Below are positions 6,231 through 9,300 of a DNA stretch of 9,300 nt, piece by piece. This stretch comes from Peptococcaceae bacterium (GTDB lineage Bacteria; Bacillota; Peptococcia; Peptococcales; Peptococcaceae). Position numbers and translations under genes: made by a program. Location: contig CAAEKP010000064.1 in assembly GCA_900756555.1 (NCBI GenBank), positions 1 through 9,300 of the forward strand, written 5' to 3'. Within the stretch, counting starts at the first letter, position 1. The number at the start of each line of letters is the position of its first letter. The notes beneath the pieces are model-generated. The model did no database searches, was not told the DNA's origin, and worked only from the letters and a program-made list of their open reading frames with translations.

Positions 6231-6268
6231 TAAGTTTAGACTAAGGTTGTGATGCTACACTGAGTGCA
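6231..6268 (+). promoter_or_regulatory. Activator-type promoter module, copy 2 (before the adaptor gene)
   Basis: TAAGTTTAGAC (6231) and TAAGGTTGTGA (6242) are followed by TACACT (6256-6261) in the -10 position. The first TAAG is 25 bp from the -10, exactly as in copy 1, and again there is no -35 box. The predicted start near 6268 gives a leader of about 28 nt. The weaker -10 suggests lower basal activity than copy 1. Confidence 0.72.
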
Positions 6269-6295
6269 ATCAATCAATAGAGGAGAGGATTTTAT

Positions 6296-8275
6296 TTGAC
6301 TCGGATAACGAAAAACAAAACGGTGCGGCGGATGCTTTGCGGCTTGTTAATTGTGGCGCTGGCCGGAGGCGGCATTTTTTATGGATTGCAGAGCAGACAG
6401 CCGGAGGAGAACACTCTGGCGCGGGAGCAGACCGTTACCCGCGGTGATATTGTGTCCAGCTTGACGGAGGAAGGAACTGCGTCGGTGGCTACACAGACAA
6501 CAGGGCTGGATTTGGATGTAACACTGGATGATGATACCCGTCTGGACTTGGAGGTAAAGGTGGATGATGTGCTGGTGCGGGCTGGTGAAACGGTAACGGA
6601 AGGAACGCCGTTGTTTGTGTTGGATCAGACATCGCTGAACAAAGCAATGAATACGCTGGACAATGCCTATCAGCAGGCACAGCTGAAAGCGGATGACGCT
6701 TCGCTGGAACTGACGCTGGGCACGGTGGATGCGGAGCAGACCAGAATTAAAAGTGTGGATACGGGTTCCACCGCCAGCGGTGTGTATGAAAACACGCTGA
6801 CAGAGATGGAAAATAAAATGAAAGAGTATGAAAAAAATCTACAGGAAGGGCAGGAGGATTACGAAAAATACAGCAAGCTGCTGGAACTGTATAATCTGCG
6901 CACGGCTACCAGAAATAATATGCAGAGTCTGGTTACCTATTATGAAGACGCTTTGGAGGCATTGCAGGAATTCTACGACGATTACAATGAGGACAATGCC
7001 GATTACAAAACGTCCTACAACAATTATCAAAAACAGTTGGAAAGTCTGACAGAGGCCTTGGAAAAAGCAGAGGCTGAAAAGGATGCCTATGCGGACAGCG
7101 AAGATGCGGCGAAATATGGCGACGCTTATAACACAGCTGTCGATAACTTTGACAAAGCCATTGATATCATCAATAAATATCAGTCGGTGGTGGATGAATA
7201 CGACACGCTGGAAAATCGCATTGCTGATGCGGAGGATTGTCTGGAAGAAGCCAAAGAAGCCTACGATGAATACAACGAAGATTATCAGGAGTGGTATGGA
7301 AACACCACCTACAGCGAATTGCAGCGCAAGGTCAGCCAATTGCAGCTGGATCAGGAAAATACCCAGTTGACCTATGAGAACTATAAGCTGTTGTATGAGA
7401 GCAACAAGGATATAGCGGAGAGCGAGAAAAATAAATCTGCTGTTTCTGCGGAGACGGCGGATCTCACCTATGCCAGCACGGTGAATAAATTGCAGCAGGA
7501 AGTGTTGAGCACGCAGCTGACCGCGCAGAATCTGGCTGACTATGTGGCGGAACTGAACAGCTGCTTACAGGATAATGTCATTCTGGCACCCTGTGATGGT
7601 CTGGTGACCAACATTGGCTTTGAAGCCGGTGATGAAATCAATCTGACCGAGGATGTGGTCACCATTGCTCAGAGTGACAGTGTGGCTATCAGCCTGTCCA
7701 TTGATCAGGATGATATCACCAGTGTATCGTTAGACCAGGAGGCGCTGGTAACCTTTGAATCCACCGAGGACACTGTCACCGGCAAGGTGGACGCCATCAG
7801 CGTATCGCCTATGTCAATCGGCGCGCCCACTGTGAATTATACCGTTACAGTGACAGTGGAAGGCGATGGACTGGAAGATATTTATGAAGGAATGTCCTGC
7901 ACGGTAGAACTGGTGCAGGAGCGAGTGGAAGATGTGCTGATTGTGCCAAAACGGGCCATCACAACCGAAGGCGATAAAAATTATGTGACGGTGAAACAGG
8001 AGGATGGCACTGGTTTGAAACAGGAAGTAACGCTGGGCTTTACTGACGGTTCCAGCTATGAGGTGGTGTCTGGTTTAGAAGAGGGCGATATTGTGCTGAT
8101 TGAAAGCCAAGTCAACCGCAGTGCCGACAGCAACACAGCGCAGTCAGCGCAAAACGGTTTGATTGGCACTATGCCGGAGGGTGAAACCATGTCTGATATG
8201 GGAAACAGGAATGGCGCGGGCCGTCCAGACGGCGGTGAGGGAGGTATGCCAAGTGACGCTGCTGGAAACCCTTAA
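6296..8275 (+). CDS. MacA/HlyD-like periplasmic adaptor (efflux accessory) protein with long coiled-coil hairpin
   Basis: This membrane-anchored adaptor should couple a MacB-type ABC permease to the cell exterior or an outer-membrane channel. An N-terminal membrane helix lies at about 12-32. A first lipoyl half (to about 110, ending LFVLDQTS) and a second (VILAPCDGLVTNIGFEAGDEI, about 428-460) flank a helical hairpin of about 315 residues rich in Glu, Asp, Tyr and Lys. Beta-barrel and membrane-proximal domains follow (about 466-612, with LIVPKRAI). The end, about 615-659, is a polar Gly/Met-rich tail. At 659 residues it is far longer than typical MacA (about 370), mostly through the hairpin. 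The TTG start is supported by AGGAGAGG (6281-6288) at 7 nt and by the membrane helix beginning soon after. The gene overlaps the permease gene by 23 nt and follows promoter module copy 2. The exported substrate is unknown. Confidence 0.88.
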   Translation: MTRITKNKTVRRMLCGLLIVALAGGGIFYGLQSRQPEENTLAREQTVTRGDIVSSLTEEGTASVATQTTGLDLDVTLDDDTRLDLEVKVDDVLVRAGETVTEGTPLFVLDQTSLNKAMNTLDNAYQQAQLKADDASLELTLGTVDAEQTRIKSVDTGSTASGVYENTLTEMENKMKEYEKNLQEGQEDYEKYSKLLELYNLRTATRNNMQSLVTYYEDALEALQEFYDDYNEDNADYKTSYNNYQKQLESLTEALEKAEAEKDAYADSEDAAKYGDAYNTAVDNFDKAIDIINKYQSVVDEYDTLENRIADAEDCLEEAKEAYDEYNEDYQEWYGNTTYSELQRKVSQLQLDQENTQLTYENYKLLYESNKDIAESEKNKSAVSAETADLTYASTVNKLQQEVLSTQLTAQNLADYVAELNSCLQDNVILAPCDGLVTNIGFEAGDEINLTEDVVTIAQSDSVAISLSIDQDDITSVSLDQEALVTFESTEDTVTGKVDAISVSPMSIGAPTVNYTVTVTVEGDGLEDIYEGMSCTVELVQERVEDVLIVPKRAITTEGDKNYVTVKQEDGTGLKQEVTLGFTDGSSYEVVSGLEEGDIVLIESQVNRSADSNTAQSAQNGLIGTMPEGETMSDMGNRNGAGRPDGGEGGMPSDAAGNP

Positions 8276-9300
8276 TCTGGTTTGGATAAATATACGGGGA
8301 AACAAGTCCAAGGTGCTGCTTACCTCGTTGGGAATTATTGTTGGTGCGGCTACCATTGTGATTGTGATAGCCATTGGGCTGGGTGGTCAGAAAGATGTGC
8401 AGGAGCAGTTTAAAAATCTGAATGCCGGTACCATCACCATTGCCGATAACAGCGGTTCCGCCTCTGGCGGTGGGTTTCCCGGCGGCGGACCAATGGGAGG
8501 CGGCGGAGGCGGTATGCCCTCCGGCAATCGCTCTGGAAGCAGGAACAGCGGCTCCGGCAGTGGTGGCGGCTTCCCGAGCGGCATGATGCCTGGCGGTATG
8601 ATGGGCAATGTGCAGCAGATTAAAAAGACAACCTTTACCGATGCGGATTTGGAAGAACTAACCTGGTTTATTCCCAACATAGAACAGATTACTCTGCTGG
8701 TCAGCGGAGAAAGTGATGTGGAGGGCGGTACGCTGGAAGAAGAGCAGACCTCCGCCATTGTGGGCGCTACCGGTGAGTATGTGGATATTACCAATCTGGA
8801 ATTGCTGATGGGGCAGTTTTTTACCGATTTGGACAATGAAAATATGGAACGGGTGGCGGTACTGGGCTACGATGCCGCCGTGGATATTTTTGAAAATGTG
8901 AGCGATGCGTATGGCAGCGTTATCAACATCAACAGTAAAAAATATACGGTGGTGGGCGTGCTGACGGAAACCGGCTCCACCGTTTCAGACATTACACTGG
9001 ACGATGCCATTTTTGTTCCCTATCAAACGGCAGTAAAGCATGTGCTGGGCAAAAACAATACCTCACCCAAAATCATTGCCGTGGCGGAGGATGTCAATCA
9101 GATGGAGCAGACCATCAGTGACATAGAAACGCTTTTGGCAGAATTATATCCCAAAGGCAGCTTCACCGTTACCGATGCGGGCAGTCAGGTGACAGCCAGT
9201 CAGCAGTCGGCCAATACCATGTCCATTCTGCTGATTGCAGTGGCCAGCGTGGTGTTTGTGGTGGGCGGCATTGGCATTATGAACGTACTGTTTGTTTCTG
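8253..9300 (+). CDS. MacB-like ABC transporter permease (FtsX fold), 3' end outside the window
   Basis: A GTG start follows AGGGAGG (8238-8244) at 8 nt, inside the end of the adaptor gene. The frame stays open to the window edge (349 codons). The product opens MTLLETLNLVWINIRGNKSK, has a first membrane helix at about 21-44 (LLTSLGIIVGAATIVIVIAIG), a MacB-type extracytoplasmic domain, and a second helix starting near 325 with VVGGIGIMNVLFVS, a sequence typical of this permease family. Within the outer domain, residues 66-118 (8448-8606) are a Gly/Ser/Met/Pro-rich low-complexity insert. It has no fused N-terminal ATPase, unlike proteobacterial MacB, and no ATPase gene lies upstream. A separate ATPase gene is expected downstream. 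The GTG is preferred because the conserved amphipathic start immediately follows it. Confidence 0.9.
   Translation, partial: MTLLETLNLVWINIRGNKSKVLLTSLGIIVGAATIVIVIAIGLGGQKDVQEQFKNLNAGTITIADNSGSASGGGFPGGGPMGGGGGGMPSGNRSGSRNSGSGSGGGFPSGMMPGGMMGNVQQIKKTTFTDADLEELTWFIPNIEQITLLVSGESDVEGGTLEEEQTSAIVGATGEYVDITNLELLMGQFFTDLDNENMERVAVLGYDAAVDIFENVSDAYGSVININSKKYTVVGVLTETGSTVSDITLDDAIFVPYQTAVKHVLGKNNTSPKIIAVAEDVNQMEQTISDIETLLAELYPKGSFTVTDAGSQVTASQQSANTMSILLIAVASVVFVVGGIGIMNVLFVS

Noticed and set aside
6839..7339. 166-codon minus-strand hydrophobic ORF
   Set aside because: Antisense shadow of the Asp/Glu/Lys/Tyr-rich coiled coil of the adaptor, which gives Val, Ile and Phe codons on the reverse strand. 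The adaptor frame is clearly the real one.
8387..8836. 149-codon minus-strand ORF rich in Pro and Leu
   Set aside because: It is the antisense of the Gly-rich part of the permease gene; GGN codons read as proline on the other strand. No ribosome site or family likeness.

Overview
The window looks like the chromosome of a Bacillota (Firmicutes) bacterium, from Clostridia or Negativicutes; the sequence alone does not separate the two. Pointers are the moderate GC content, strong AGGAGG-type ribosome sites, TTG and GTG starts, an Rpn/PD-(D/E)XK nuclease, a secreted protein ending in a copper-amine-oxidase-N-like 'stalk' domain, and a medium-form threonine ammonia-lyase. No RNA gene, CRISPR array, IS element or phage gene was seen.

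Layout. (1) 1-1103: a vegetative-type promoter and an Rpn-family nuclease whose C-terminal tail is built on a 12-bp repeat. (2) 1104-2588: a shared hairpin, then threonine ammonia-lyase on the minus strand, with a clear promoter and a hairpin at the predicted 5' end of its mRNA. (3) 2783-3789: a secreted stalk-domain protein with its own terminator. (4) 3804-5887: a promoter, an OmpR-type response regulator and its histidine kinase (ATGA overlap), closed by a terminator. (5) 5906-9300: an efflux-type locus made of a 26-codon membrane microprotein ORF, a long MacA/HlyD-like adaptor and an overlapping MacB-like permease that runs off the window.

How it fits together. Part 5 holds two near-identical 38-bp promoter modules, 325 bp apart. 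Each has an 11-bp tandem TAAGnTTA repeat placed the same distance (25 bp) from a -10 box, with no recognisable -35. One sits before the microprotein ORF and one before the adaptor gene. This is the arrangement expected for an OmpR/PhoB-type activator, so the simplest reading is that the adjacent two-component system switches on both the microprotein and the transporter. The microprotein is the most novel item: a single predicted membrane helix, co-controlled with the exporter and lying between it and the sensor kinase. It could be a small accessory subunit or a feedback regulator. That role is inference.
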